In this document: one piece after another, positions 1 to 11,200 of the stretch
How positions within the stretch are numbered: the first letter of the stretch is position 1
Layout of the letters: each line of letters starts with the position of its first letter
NCBI GenBank assembly: GCA_015501585.1
Contig: JADNRY010000235.1
Location: 31,967-95,966 of the forward strand
Origin: Rhodocollybia butyracea
Taxonomy: Eukaryota > Basidiomycota > Agaricomycetes > Agaricales > Omphalotaceae
Direction: 5' to 3'
DNA: 64,000 nucleotides
Program-made: the position numbers and the translations under genes
The notes under the pieces: generated by a model
Seen by the model: only the letters and a program-made list of their open reading frames with translations
What the model was told of the DNA's origin: nothing
The model's database searches: none

Positions 1-923
1 GAGTATACCCACCACTATCCAGCACGACCGTTAGCTCCAATAGTGGTTTAACTCATGATATCCTGAAAAGTTTTTTGCGCGCGGAAGACTACTGTCTACC
101 ACTGCTTCTGATATATCTATATCTTCTCTCGAGGGGACAAAATCAAAATTCGAATGAGGAGATCTCCGATCAGAGCTCAGCGGCGAAGATTTTCGCGGTG
201 ATTAGTTCTCATGGAAGGACGAAGAGAGGAGTGGGAATGAGAATGAGATTGGGCAGTGTCCTGTGAGTTTGCTCGGAAGTTGTTGGTTTGTTTCATGCAC
301 GTACTTTTGTCGTCGAACTCGGATATATTTCAATTCGACTCTCCACTACGTACGAAGAGAGAACAAAGCGATAGATTGGAAGTAACGAGTAAGACAAATG
401 TACGAGCTGAACAAACTCTCACCCACTCGTCTCATCCGAAATAGGCGTAAATAGGAGACCGCCTTACCAAAATAACATACACAGCATCTAGCCCTCCCGC
501 CAAAGACTCAAAGGTCGATAACTCCGGAAGGATTAATGGGTCCACGGTAACTCCAAACTTCCCTTCAGAACACTTCCCTCTACGTGGCTTGGCAACGTCT
601 CCATTGATACAGTTTTAAACACTGTCATCATATCCGGGACGAGAACCTATATATGGGTATTTTTTCCCTGGTGCCATCGGCCAACCATCGTTGTTTTTTT
701 TGGTTTGTTGAACAGCGCCATTCCTTTTCTACTCTCGTACTAAATGAAGCCTGGAGCTCATGTCCATTACTATCTAGAGTCACAAGCCGCAGCAGCAGCA
801 ACAAATGGTATTGTTTTCTCTCACTACTACACCTTGGCAAAAAAACGCAGTCGATGACGTTTTCAGCACCACGACTTACTTGCGATCCCGATACAGAGCT
901 CCACCAGTCTTTTTATTGGAGGA
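1..923. other. Upstream intergenic DNA, no gene recognised
   Basis: Short open frames occur on both strands, but none shows a recognisable domain, a good splice pattern or a coding bias. The last part, about 900-1050, is pyrimidine-rich and contains the likely promoter of the b561 gene that follows. Confidence 0.4.
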
Positions 924-930
924 TATAAAG
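924..930 (+). promoter_or_regulatory. TATA box of the b561-type gene
   Basis: The motif TATAAAG lies about 125 bp upstream of the ATG at 1055. It is followed by a pyrimidine-rich stretch (about 985-1050), the usual layout of a fungal core promoter. This is inferred from motif and position only. Confidence 0.45.
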
Positions 931-1054
931 TCTACGGTGCGTACATACTTCTGCATTAACTATCACTGTACTCTTTCGCCTCACTTCTGACATCTCGTTG
1001 TCCCTCTCTTCCGTGTCATAACTCTACAGCCTACATTTTACACTCTACGCCATA

Positions 1055-2164
1055 ATGCCTGAGAGCCCATCATCTGGCGCTACCCCTGATACCCCAACCC
1101 TTGGTTCTGCGGAGCGTGCTCATGGCGTCATGATGTTCTTTCGCGTTCGGAGTCTTGTATGTACTCTCTTCCAATTGCACCTATCCAAAATACTGACCGA
1201 ATATTTTCCGAATCTAGCGTACCGGCTTCGTACGCTTCGTCCTTTGTCCTGTCCTTCCAAAGCTAATTCTAAATCCATGACATCATAGAGCTATCCTCAC
1301 TCGCTACCTTCGCCGCTTGCCCTCTTCCGGACCGAAGCTTTGGTTCTTCCCCGTTCATCTCCTCCTGAATGTCCTCGCCCTCGCGTTTTTCCTTGTCGGT
1401 TTCACAATCGCGATATTTATCTCGGGCGACGAACAATTTCAATCTGCGCATAAGGTGGCTTCGGAACTGTTCATCTTGTACGTCGACTGATATTTGATAT
1501 AGAGGATCGGGCTTGCGTTGGCCATCCTGTTCCTTCTGCAAGCTTTAGGTGGCTTGACAATAGCCATGATTCACCATCGTTATCCCACCCAACGTCGTGA
1601 TCACCCCCTCATTGACCGGCCCCAGTGAGTACTGTGAAGTTACCGCTTGTTGTCAGCGAAGATAACTTTTTTTTTTCCAGCTGGCTCCTTGGTTGGGTAA
1701 TTCTCCTCTTGGGCTTCGCGAATAGTATGTCTTCCTCTCCCTAGGCTCATACTTTATGCTTATCACTCGATCTTTTAGTTCCAGTGGGGCTGTACATCTC
1801 CGGCGGTACAAACTCGTACGTTTACTCCAAATCCCTCAGTCCTTCCAACGCTAATCATCCACGGCATTTGCCATTGATAGACGGTTTCCAAACCTCCAAG
1901 ACAGTCCATATTCTTGCTTTCGTTTGGATAGGTGCCCTCTGTATCGGCATAGCCGCTAGTAAGTCTAATAACCTCAGTGTTGAAACCGTTCCACAACTCT
2001 GATTACAAATTTTAGTGGAAGGCATGTACAGGTGGAGCTCACGCCACGGGAATGAGAATTGGCGTAACCCTGCAGGCGAGGACAATTTGCAGGAAGGTAA
2101 ACCCATGAATAGGAACAGCGTTGGAAACGGAACGGTTGGGACAGGCGGTCGTACGATTGAATGA
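1055..2164 (+). CDS. Cytochrome b561-type transmembrane protein (apparent 1-nt frameshift in exon 1)
   Basis: Predicted haem-binding multi-pass membrane protein of the cytochrome b561/ferric-reductase-like fold, probably moving electrons across a membrane. Seven exons fit: 1055-1156, 1218-1229, 1289-1454, 1503-1624, 1681-1724, 1779-1958 and 2016-2164, giving about 257 aa. The family His positions are visible in order: AHG in exon 1, PVH in exon 3, SAHKRIGLAL across exons 3-4, and HWLLGW across exons 4-5, followed by a late helix and a hydrophilic tail. No DOMON domain is seen upstream. Exon 2 is only 12 nt, and the third intron starts GTGGCT. Exon 1 carries one extra T in the run near 1138-1141: removing it in the reading turns an unrelated frame into the family motif after AHGVMMF and makes every later junction in phase. 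It may be a real lesion or a base-call error. Family assignment is firm; substrate is unknown. Confidence 0.72.
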
Positions 2165-2440
2165 TTGAGCGGTGGAGATGCAACGGATAATGTAAGATAT
2201 AGAAGCCTAATTATAAGTGTAATAATACTAGCGAGTCGTTGACATCGTTTCAGATGAAGGACAGATGTATACTATTGCTTTTGTTCCATGCTTGTATTGA
2301 TACTAATACAATGTTCTGATGCTCTTTTCTTTGAGTTATTTAAGTTCGCTAATTCGACGATCTCAGTCAAGAATCACTAAACCAATATAGGACCAATATA
2401 GGATGCACTGAATGAAGGTCCTGCCATATATTTCGTAGTA
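2165..2440. other. 3' flank of b561 gene, no gene
   Basis: AT-rich sequence after the b561 stop codon. It holds two adjacent copies of a short ACCAATATAGGA motif (about 2380-2402) and no coding signal. It probably includes the 3' untranslated region. Confidence 0.4.
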
Positions 2441-3183
2441 CTTGAGGCATTTCACAGTGACAGCGAAGGACACGGGTGAATGCAGAGTGAGCCACTTGTC
2501 AATAAGCGCACTGAGGCTTCAGGCGGTTAGGAGTCTTCACATCTTTGTCTCAGATTAGAATGAGCTCTGGTTCCAACTGTACATGTTGGATATCAACAAA
2601 TATCAGCATCGTGATTGTGATTGATCAAGCTCTTACTATCTCACACTCATTATTGACGTGTACTTACACATACTTCTCCCCTACCACTTCTGGTTGACTC
2701 CTGGACCAGCATATAAGGAGTAGCTAGATGTATGCTACCTCATATGATTGCCCCTCTCTCTAAGCTGTAGAGGGCAAACAGAATATATTGTGCTTTTATC
2801 TTTGTCCTGCTAGATATTATCACAAGTGGTAGTATCTTGTTTCTTTTTTATTATCCAACAGATCCAACTGACATTGAATAGTGGCATTCGGGGTTGTCAA
2901 TGAATTAAGCATAGTTCGGAAGCTGGTAGTACTTAGTCCCATTCCGGTTGTACATGTCCGGCAATTTGCAAATGCGAACCGAGTGAAGATGCGGGGCGTA
3001 ATTGAAGATTGGTCCCTATTGTCCTTTTATCGCCTCGCACATCAGATCTCCACCCTGTGAGGGGAGAGGGAGAGCCCCCTACCCAAATAGTTCAGCGAAG
3101 ATGCGAGCTTAGGTTCGCCAGCTGGGATGCCCTATTGAGCTAGGACATACTTAATTAGATTGCGGATCTGGATTTGCACCTTC
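2441..3183 (-). pseudogene. Decayed second copy of the membrane-protein gene at 9-11 kb
   Basis: Two stretches match the 8.8-9.9 kb region base by base with many substitutions. About 2450-2580 resembles 8800-8890 and then 9597-9615 (shared GAGCTCTGGTTCCAA). About 2865-3183 resembles 9610-9880. Read on the minus strand, the second part still resembles the exon that encodes GFDVRGDER and the helix after it, but with stops and shifts. The two parts are separated by the LTR-like insertion at 2584-2860. I read this as an old, partial duplication that then took an insertion. It has no intact frame. Confidence 0.6.
2584..2860. mobile_element. Solo-LTR-like insertion
   Basis: The segment starts TGTTGGATA and ends TATCCAACA, a 9-bp inverted terminus with TG..CA ends as in LTRs. 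It contains ATATAAGG (about 2711-2718), which could be an LTR TATA box. It sits exactly where the surrounding pseudogene homology to 9.6 kb is interrupted, which supports insertion. A clean 5-bp target duplication is not visible; CCAACTG occurs near both sides. No internal retroelement genes are present. Confidence 0.5.
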
Positions 3184-3208
3184 GAAACTTATATCAATGA
3201 TATTACTG

Positions 3209-3447
3209 CATCAGGAAAAAGTTCCTAAAGCCCAGGTTCCCCAGAGACACCCCCCTAATTCTGGGCAACCTGAGGTAACCTGGGATACCCAGGCTCCCCC
3301 AGGTCATCCCAGGTCAGCCCCAGGGCAGCCCAGGACAACCTGGGGAGCCCTGGGTATCCCGGGCTGCCTCAGGTTGCCCCAGGTTGCCTAGGATTGGGGG
3401 TGGGGGGTGTCTCTGGGGAGCCTGGGCTTTAGGACTTTTTCCTGATG
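3209..3447. mobile_element. CATCAGG foldback element 1 (239 bp)
   Basis: A near-complete inverted repeat beginning CATCAGGAAAAAG and ending CTTTTTCCTGATG, with arms of roughly 115 bp. The arms share CCTAAAGCCCAGG..CCCCAGAGACACCCCC and are rich in CCCAGG/CAACCTG motifs. It is flanked by TG at 3207-3208 and 3448-3449, which fits a 2-bp target duplication. It has no coding capacity, so it is a non-autonomous element. The ends match the elements at 16888 and 25936. Confidence 0.75.
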
Positions 3448-4231
3448 TGGCAAATCCTTTTGCATCGGACTCCAGTACCTGCTCCCACAGGTCCCAGGTC
3501 GTGTTTATCTTGCACCGGTCACTGTGCGATCGAACCTGGCTTACTCCGACCTAGACCTATGTCCATCCCTATCTAAGACATACCACCTGCAATCACTTAT
3601 ATATGCACACATCTGGATTCTGTATGGATCATCAGTTTATAATGTCTCCCTAGTGGAGGCCCAGGAGACTAGCACTTGCTTGTTCTGGGTTCATCTGTCA
3701 GATTACTTATTTCCATCTCAGACTCTTCAGACTCTCCTTGTGGATCAGAATTGATGTTTAGACTGTCAAACATGGGGTGCGCACTATATACTACAGTAAT
3801 CAATTTGCTCTCCCAAGTTCAAACGTGAACGCTTTAAATTCACATGTTTCTGCACAACTCTGATGTCCACTTTGACTTTTGGAATGCTTCTGTAAGTATG
3901 TTTGGATTAGCTATTGACAAGACAGCAATTATAGCCTTACATCCTCAGTTATTGGCAGAATTGCAAGGGTAGAATAACCACTTGCAGAAAATTGGATACT
4001 ATAAGTGTAATTGCATCAGTACAAGAATAAACAAAGATACACTTTACCATACCTTTTGTCATTGAACAATCTCTCACCCTTATTTTTAAGACTGGGATAG
4101 GCCATTACTGCTGTACATGGGAGAGATAACAGCACAAATTTCATGACAGATGGAATATGCATGGCTCGATATTTTCAGTGTTCAAGCTTTAGTGTCTTTT
4201 AAATGTGATTGTTAATCACATGTCAAGTCCG

Positions 4232-4353
4232 GGTCAGGTATACCACAGTGGTGTACTAGGAACTGCCACTGATTCTGGTACCTGGCATGGCGGGGGTCAG
4301 GTAAACAGTGGTGTACAAGGAACTGCCACTAATACTGGTACCTGGCCAGGGCA
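4232..4353. repeat. Two-copy tandem repeat, about 62 bp unit
   Basis: The unit begins GGTCAGGTA and includes CAGTGGTGTAC and GGAACTGCCACT, ending CTGGTACCTGGC. The second copy starts at 4295 with a few substitutions and a short deletion. No coding role is evident. Confidence 0.7.
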
Positions 4354-6498
4354 GTGTTTCAGTCACATGGCAGTGTTGCAGACATATCTCAGCCAGTTCT
4401 TAACCAAACTGGATGACCTTGGGCTCATAATTTTCGCGCTTACCAGCTCTACACCATCGTAAGTTTTACCCGGCGTCAGACCCGAGCGACACACTATAAC
4501 CAGCTAGATGCACGGGTGTGCACTTAATCTCACTGGACCAAGTGCAGGATAATTCTTTTTGGCAGCCCCATTGGCAACCCCGCAACCCCGCAACCCCTTT
4601 GCTATTGAGCAACCCCACTGCCAATGGCCGGATGGGTCCCGCATCACAAATGATGCGAGATCTGATCAATTTCGCGCTCCCAGCTCGAGTAAGCGCCATA
4701 AATCCTTGCTGTCAAATAGACACAACTTCAAGGGGCAAGGACCGTGGTAGGGACTGCCATGGATTGTAACCACCATATCATTGCGGATAGATATGGGATG
4801 GCTATCTTTCCACGGTTACGGGACAATCACAGTTATCCGTGGTTTGTCTCGGGATCTTTACTGTATATAGAATAAATTTGTTTATTGCTTTCTGAATCAC
4901 CATTCTGAGTCTGGCATGAATGGTCAACTCCCCCAGTACACGCTTGTTAACCCACAGCCATACATGGCCTTGGTTATTGACTCTTTTGGCCTCTGATACC
5001 CATCCTGTCGTATATTGCCGATGTGGCAACTCCGGAGATTAGTTAGCCGGATCAGTATGTTTGTATGTCCGTATACTTACTCATCGTATTAGCAATATTA
5101 CAAAACTGAATTGATTATTTCAGTGGTCTTTTCGGCTTGAGGGAAAAGACAATTGTAATTGAATAATTACGCACATGGGAAAAACCAACTGAACTCCAAC
5201 TTTTCGCAACTCAAGATATGAGAAAATTTAATTGTCTTTTCAACTACCTGGATTTAAGAACATTCTGTAACTTATTTGATAGCATATATTTGTCTAAATT
5301 CAGTTAATCTTTCAGTTTTGTAAAATGATATACCAAAATGGGAGATTTCACACGAGTTATCTATTCTATTGAATACACAAATTTCAGTAACAAATTCTAT
5401 ATATGTGAAAGTTCCGCCGAGATGTCAAGAATCGGATTGCATTTCTGCCGAGCAGAATTTTTTACCCTTCTGGTGTGATAACCGTACGGATTTTTTCATA
5501 TGGTACTCAAGCTCCGCCCCCGGGAACCTCTCGGGAAATCCCTGACTGTCCCTAGACCGTGGCAGTTGAATTGCAACTGCGTTTGATGCAGTTGAAAGGT
5601 GTTGCCCTGGGCAGTTGCCGGCAGAGTATATAATCGGTTCTTCAATTGAGTTGTTGGATATGAAGCGCCCGGAAGGCGCTCTTTTACATTCTTAGCGTTT
5701 CTCTGAGGCATCGCTCTTGTCCTATTGGGCTACTGGTGTGTCTCAGGAGACACAGAGTTTTTGCAGGATTCAACAGCAGATTGTCTTCATTGCCCTTATG
5801 CACTTAAGTACCTAGTCTCTGGTACTTCCGCTCTGGTCACTCTGACAGACTGGCATAATTGATCTCAATCTCATGGATGTAGATCATCTAGTGCTTGTGG
5901 TAGCGAGGCACACAATCTTCCTGTGAGGTGACTGGTACTACTGTCTTGGGTGGTTCGGAGCTAGCTAAGATACAATGAATGCCTTGATGAATGCGATGGT
6001 CCTCATATCCCATGAGGCTCTCCTAACAGCTCTACAGAAATGGATGTATGTGCCCTAGCCTCCAGATGCACTGCCTGTACCTTGCCAATCCGCCGTATAT
6101 TGACAATTTGACATTGGCAACATCTGAAGTACAATTAATGTGACGACTCTGCGACTTCTAATTATTACCTTGTATGCTATATATCATGTCTCTGGCCGTG
6201 CAAGGCAGTCCTTTAAAACTCATACTAATATCGCTAGGCATACGCCCGTCACCTCCACGAAAAGTCAGCATATCGCGGCAACCATTCCCGTTCCTAAACA
6301 CGACCACCGTGGCATTGTTTCTTTCATTCGCAGCAAAGACGTTCCGGGCTGCAGATGGAAGTCCCATTAGGCTACCTCGAAGGATAGGGGTATTCTTTCT
6401 TCCTCTCGTTTTCTTTATTCATTTTACAGTTACAAGTATATTCCTTTATATTCCTCATTCATTCATTCTAGCACACTACGACGAGTACTGACTACTTA

Positions 6499-6534
6499 GC
6501 ACCCCAGTTGTTCACTCGAGTGTTCCTGGGGTGC
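6499..6534. repeat. Hairpin with 9-bp stem
   Basis: GCACCCCAG at 6499-6507 pairs with CTGGGGTGC at 6526-6534 around an 18-nt loop. The loop contains GTTCACTCGAGTG. It lies in a gene-free region, so its role is unknown. Confidence 0.5.
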
Positions 6535-7376
6535 GTATTCATCTTACTTGTAGAACCAGTTCACTGATAGCCTGTAGGCTTTCATTTCTAAGACACGTTA
6601 TTAATTAGTCTTACAGGTACGATTCATATACTAATAAAAGAGTTGTTCACTTAACGTGTTCCTTGGATACATTATTAACTAGTCTTACACTTGCCTCGGG
6701 GCCTTTCCTTATTTACAAATGCGGAATAACTGAATAGAACTCAAAAGTACTGAGGCGAGGTACCAGGTACTAGTACATGCCGCCACCGGCATTTCTTGTT
6801 TTGGGAACAGACCCTTCTCGGTCTCAATAGAAATCAAGGGATGTCAGACTAGTGGAGCGGAAGGAAACTAAGATGATAATAGATATAATGATCTTGTCCA
6901 GCTGTCAAAAGCCTTCGCTGTTGGAATTTGTGATATCCAAGCGCCTTGTGTACCAATGGCTAATATGGAGTGTCATAATGTGTGATAAATACTGCATTGA
7001 CTTGAATGTAGGGCAGAATTGCTATACAGAGAGTCGTTGACTGTGCATGGCAAATTCCCTTATGTAGCGTAGTATACAATTGTAGGGTACCTGGGTATAT
7101 AAGTATATAGTTCTGTGTAGCGAGAACTGTCGACCCAGGGCTTTACCCATCTCTACCCTCTAGTGTGATATTGTCTCCACATTTGGAGGAGGTGGCATTT
7201 GAATTTTCTTACAACAACATTCGCTACCAAGTCAAGGTGGGGAACCACCAAGGTCTCAAGACAATAATTTGCTATTTTAATCTTTAATTAAAAGGTGCCT
7301 TAACAAGCTACATCCAATTCCAAATCCAATTCTCACACGGAGTTTTTCATCCAAACTTGATGTGCAAAAGTCCATT

Positions 7377-8760
7377 ATGACTCCAAAAGAGGTGGAAGAA
7401 GTTACACATATTGGCCAAGTACTATGGGGAAATGCTGCTCAGACGATATTACAATCTGTTCTCTATGGTGAAATTATTGCCTGATGTTTCAAGAAAAGAC
7501 CTTACTTGTCAATACTTTAGGCATTTATTGCTCAAGTGTTGCAATTAGCATTTGTCTATACTCGTGCGAGTTTAGATATAACACTCAGCACAAGTTTTGA
7601 TTCAACTTTGTAGGAGCAAGAAGTGTACAAGTGGAGCAAAGAAAGCATCGACCTTTGTCCTTGTCGGCACATTTGTCCTCATGATACTGTATATCGCCAG
7701 TCAGCCTACAGTGAGTCTCATCCTCATCCACTATGGCCTTGTAGTCCCTCTTCCAGGAGGAATTCTGTCCCAAGCAGCAGCAGCAGATCGTCAGCTCCTG
7801 TTGAGACTTGGTCAGTTGATCACTATATGGTCACGCAACATCATAGTGAGTTGGGATGACACTGAGTACTGCCACCTGTTAACTTGAACCCAAAAGTCAT
7901 TGATTGCAGATGCTGTCATTGCGTGGAGAGCTTCGGCGGTTTGGGTTGGTAATCAGGCTGTCAATTGGATATTGGTTGTTTTTTTGCTGGCGGATATAGG
8001 TGAGATTGATTTACAACCATTGGTTCCGTGGTTCCGTGCTGATGGGTCCGTATAAGCGGTCTCAGTAGTTGATATCATTGTAGACTCTCGATCAGACCTT
8101 TCAGCCAACAGCAATAGTAATTCAATTGTGACTCTTGATGGGATAGTTTTTGTGGTCTCATTGTCGGTGAATTTGGCCGCAACCTGTCTAATAGGCTTCC
8201 GGGCATGGTAAGTAGCGAACGTTCTCAATGAAGCTTAATTGGAGACTCTTGAAATTGCAGGACATATCGCAACTCAATGAGAGCGATTTCAATCAGAAGG
8301 AAAAAAAGCAGAGTAGAAGGCATTTTTCTTCTACTTGTGGAATCTGGGGCTATATATGCACTGCTTCAGGTCTGCTTCTCACATACAGAGTATAACTTGG
8401 TTCCACTAAATGAAATTTATCAGATAATTAACATAATAATCAGAGAATTGGATGTTAAGGAAGCAAACCTTTCACCTATTGGCTATGCTGGAGAGTCTGT
8501 TGAACAACTCAACATATATGCCGCAGTGAGGACCCTATTATTCTCTTTGTCAATACCTATTCCCCAATCATGCTTTTCAGGCTTTAAATCCAGTGGTAAT
8601 TTTTATCCTGGTGCAAACTCAAGACGTGGATGAGCACAGTTTCCGGATTCCCACATTGAGCCAACAACTCTCCGGCACCCAGAGTAGGTTAGAAAGCACT
8701 TCTGCCGAAACTGAACAGTCTGGCCAAGCCAACCATCTCAGTGCCACTATGTCTGAATGA
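7377..8760 (+). CDS. Multi-pass membrane protein, eight exons, intact
   Basis: Predicted integral membrane protein of about 320 aa with roughly seven hydrophobic segments, similar in layout to large Agaricomycete families of seven-helix hypothetical proteins. Exons that keep one frame: 7377-7467, 7521-7569, 7614-7849, 7910-7999, 8084-8207, 8261-8369, 8424-8525 and 8581-8760. Recognisable family landmarks are an N-terminal helix (VLWGNAAQTILQSVLYG), STFVLVGTFVLMILY, AVIAWRASAVW in helix 4, a SLSVNLAATCLIGFRAW helix, and a basic loop followed by VEGIFLLLVESGAIYALLQ. The C-terminal tail is Ser/Gln-rich, hydrophilic and cytosolic-like. The ATG at 7377 is chosen because an upstream ATG (7360) runs into a stop within a few codons. 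All junctions are GT..AG and in phase. Function is unknown; a receptor-like role is only a guess. The gene is convergent with the pseudogene that starts at 9022. Confidence 0.75.
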
Positions 8761-9021
8761 AAGGGAACAGATTGACTCCACTCGTTGATTTGAGGGCAGA
8801 AAGACAGCCTGCAAAGAGGGTGTGGAAATGAATGCGGAGGTACACCGAGACTTCAAGCGGTTTGGAGCCTTCACATCCTTCCCCAAGTTTGAAAGAGAGA
8901 AAGTGATCGCAATTACTAGCGATTAGTATCCTCAGCCAATACCACAAGGGTGATATCATAATTAAATCCATACTAATAGTGTTACAAATAAGTATTAAAC
9001 AGTAAATAAAATATAGTTCAG

Positions 9022-11200
9022 TCAAGGGAGTTCCTCTCCCCATTTACCTGATACGCAAAAACCGCGGAAACAGCAAGGCATACCCCCATCGACGCCTCCT
9101 ATCCAGGTGCCCCCAGCAACGTTTCTAAGATCGGAAGCATCCTTAAATACTGATATCCATCCATTCCCATGATATTGAAAGGCATCGGTGTCGCACCAAC
9201 ACGTTTGAAATGCTCCGATATCTTCCATAACGCTGGACGCAATGAGCCACACTGCATTAAAGATGGCAATAGTCTTGCCTGTGATACGCGTTATAACCGC
9301 CAGTCCCCTCAGACCGTGCATGCCTCGTTGATCCCGAACTTCGAGTCTTTGCATGACTTCATGCGAGATAAGATTAGAGAAGACGAGCATGAGCCATGAT
9401 ACGGTGGCAGCGATGCCATAGATGAGATAACCTCCTGAGCGGCAGCCAAGTCCAACGGCTGGTGTCCAGTACGCCACAAGGATAGCAGCCCCGGTGGTAC
9501 CCCATTGGAGAAACAGAGCAACCAATGCGGCTTGAAACATGTGATGAATTATATGGAGATGTTGATGGAGAGTCGATAATGGTATGAAGGCTCTGAGCTC
9601 TGGTTCCAAGCGACATCGGATGGCGGCATCTCGGGCTGTCGATGGATCAAGCATAGCTGGAAATCCCATTCTCGAACCCTCGTTGTACGTGTCCAGCGAA
9701 CGTGAACCAAGTGAAGATGCGGGCGTATTTAAAGATTGGTCCCTCTGTCCTTTCGTCGCCTCGTACATCAAATCCCCACCACGTGAGAGGAGGAGAGGGA
9801 GAGTCTTCCAAGTCGTTTGGCGAAAGCTTGGGAATGCCCTGTTGAGCGAGGACATAATCAGATTGCGAATCTCGATCTACACTGCCCTTGCGGCTCATAT
9901 GGGGAAAGGGCACCTGCGAACCTGAACACACGCCCCTGGTGTGTAAAGAGGGAGTTTCCGATTGACTGGCGCCAGATGCGTGCCGCTGATGAATTGGTAG
10001 AAGAGGAAGTGTCTCTCGAAATGCACTAAAAGCTCCACTTCAAGCATCGGACAAGATATGCAGGTCAGCGTTTGGGCAGAGACCTGTCTGAGCCACATAT
10101 TCAACTTTCCCTGTAATGTCGCGCTCTGGGATAAATTTGTGGTCTGTGAGAGCTTTCTTGATGGTCCCGACCTTGCACTGCGACCCTACACGAACATATC
10201 TAGAAATATGAGCTCAAGATATGAAGCTGTGCGAAGGAAATCCTACCCAAAGACGATTGGGAACCTGCAATTGAGATGATTTAGCTCTAAAGCAATTTAG
10301 ACCTTACATCTCCTTACATCCAACTCCAGACTGTGCTAGATGCAAATTGATTACCGATGTTGGGGCTGCCCAAGTGAGTCATGGACTGCCGCTATGAATG
10401 AAATCAAGTACGCTAGAAAGGCGAACAGAACTATATATAAGTGTGTTAGTATCAGTATCGTACAATCGGCACTGATCAGATCATATACCTTGGGCAAGGA
10501 ATGACTGCGTGAAGCCACGTCATGTATTGCGAAGATCCTTCTCCGCAGTTATCCAGAATTTCTGTTTACCATTATCATCATCCAGAATGATGAGACTGGC
10601 TAGTTCGCCAGCCCTCTGATTGGCACGCATAGGACATTGCTGGGTTTCCCGGAGAATAAATGCAGCTGCGTCGACTCGTTTGACCATATAACGGCAGCGT
10701 GAATTATGTTGGGCCGCTTCTGTAATTTTTCGGAATGCGATGGAGATGTATTGTCGATTGAAAGCTGTGAGTGCGATAGAGTACGCCGCAAGGGCCGGGC
10801 TTCCAATAGACAGGCAGGTGCTCAAGAAGTTTATGGAGCCATTCGCTTCGAAGGGTAGCTGGGCTATTAGGGCGAGCCAAGTTGACATAGTGAGCGCAGA
10901 AGAAGTAAAATCTACGCTCCCGCTTATAATAAGCGAGATTCATCTGAAGAACAGTATTGTGCTTACCTGTGTGAATACCCCGCAGCTCTGCTCGCAAGCT
11001 CTGTTCGATATGCCCCAGACGTCAGGTGGAAGACTGCCATTGGCAGGACAGGTAGGAGAAATTGCCTCTCCAAGGATATTGACGAGGCCTTCGGAGGTGC
11101 AATTGAACTTGCAGGCACATCCAGTTTGCCAGTCCGGCATGCTCACAGTGCTGAGAGAGGTACCCATAGCTGTGACGCTAGGCATCGTCGTCGATGACAA
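9022..11200 (-). pseudogene. Large multi-pass membrane protein gene, broken
   Basis: Exons of one Agaricomycete membrane-protein family lie in order on the minus strand: an N-terminal Cys-rich part ending near 10966 (contains NILGEAISPTCPANGSLPPD); a helix with LALIAQLPFE and SIGSPALAAYSIALTAFNR (about 10520-10890); AFLAYLISFIAAVHDS (about 10385-10430, after a TACTAAC branch site); a GSQCKVGTIKKAL segment near 10160; GFDVRGDERTEGPIFKYARI near 9745; and the C-terminal helices (AALVALFLQWGTTGAAI, AVGLGCRSGGYLIYG) at 9022-9640. Lesions: an in-frame TGA at 10520-10522 where the context calls for Arg; a one-base excess in a run of four C at 10362-10365 (minus strand); and a further frame change between about 9660 and 9640. 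The protein family is unnamed and its function unknown. The parts and their order are clear; the exact exon ends are less so. Confidence 0.65.

Larger units (their letters stand above)
3450..7376. other. Long stretch without a convincing gene
   Basis: Short open frames occur (for example 6174-6491 on plus, 105 aa), but none shows a known domain. Contents I can name: a two-copy tandem repeat at 4232-4353; an AT-rich block at 5040-5460; a TATATAA motif near 5627-5635 with no recognisable gene after it; and a hairpin at 6499-6534 followed by a diverged direct repeat of its surroundings at about 6600-6700. Confidence 0.4.

Noticed and set aside
6174..6491. A 105-codon plus frame with hydrophobic C-terminus.
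   Set aside because: No recognisable family, no good start context or introns, and an overlapping minus frame; not supported as a gene.
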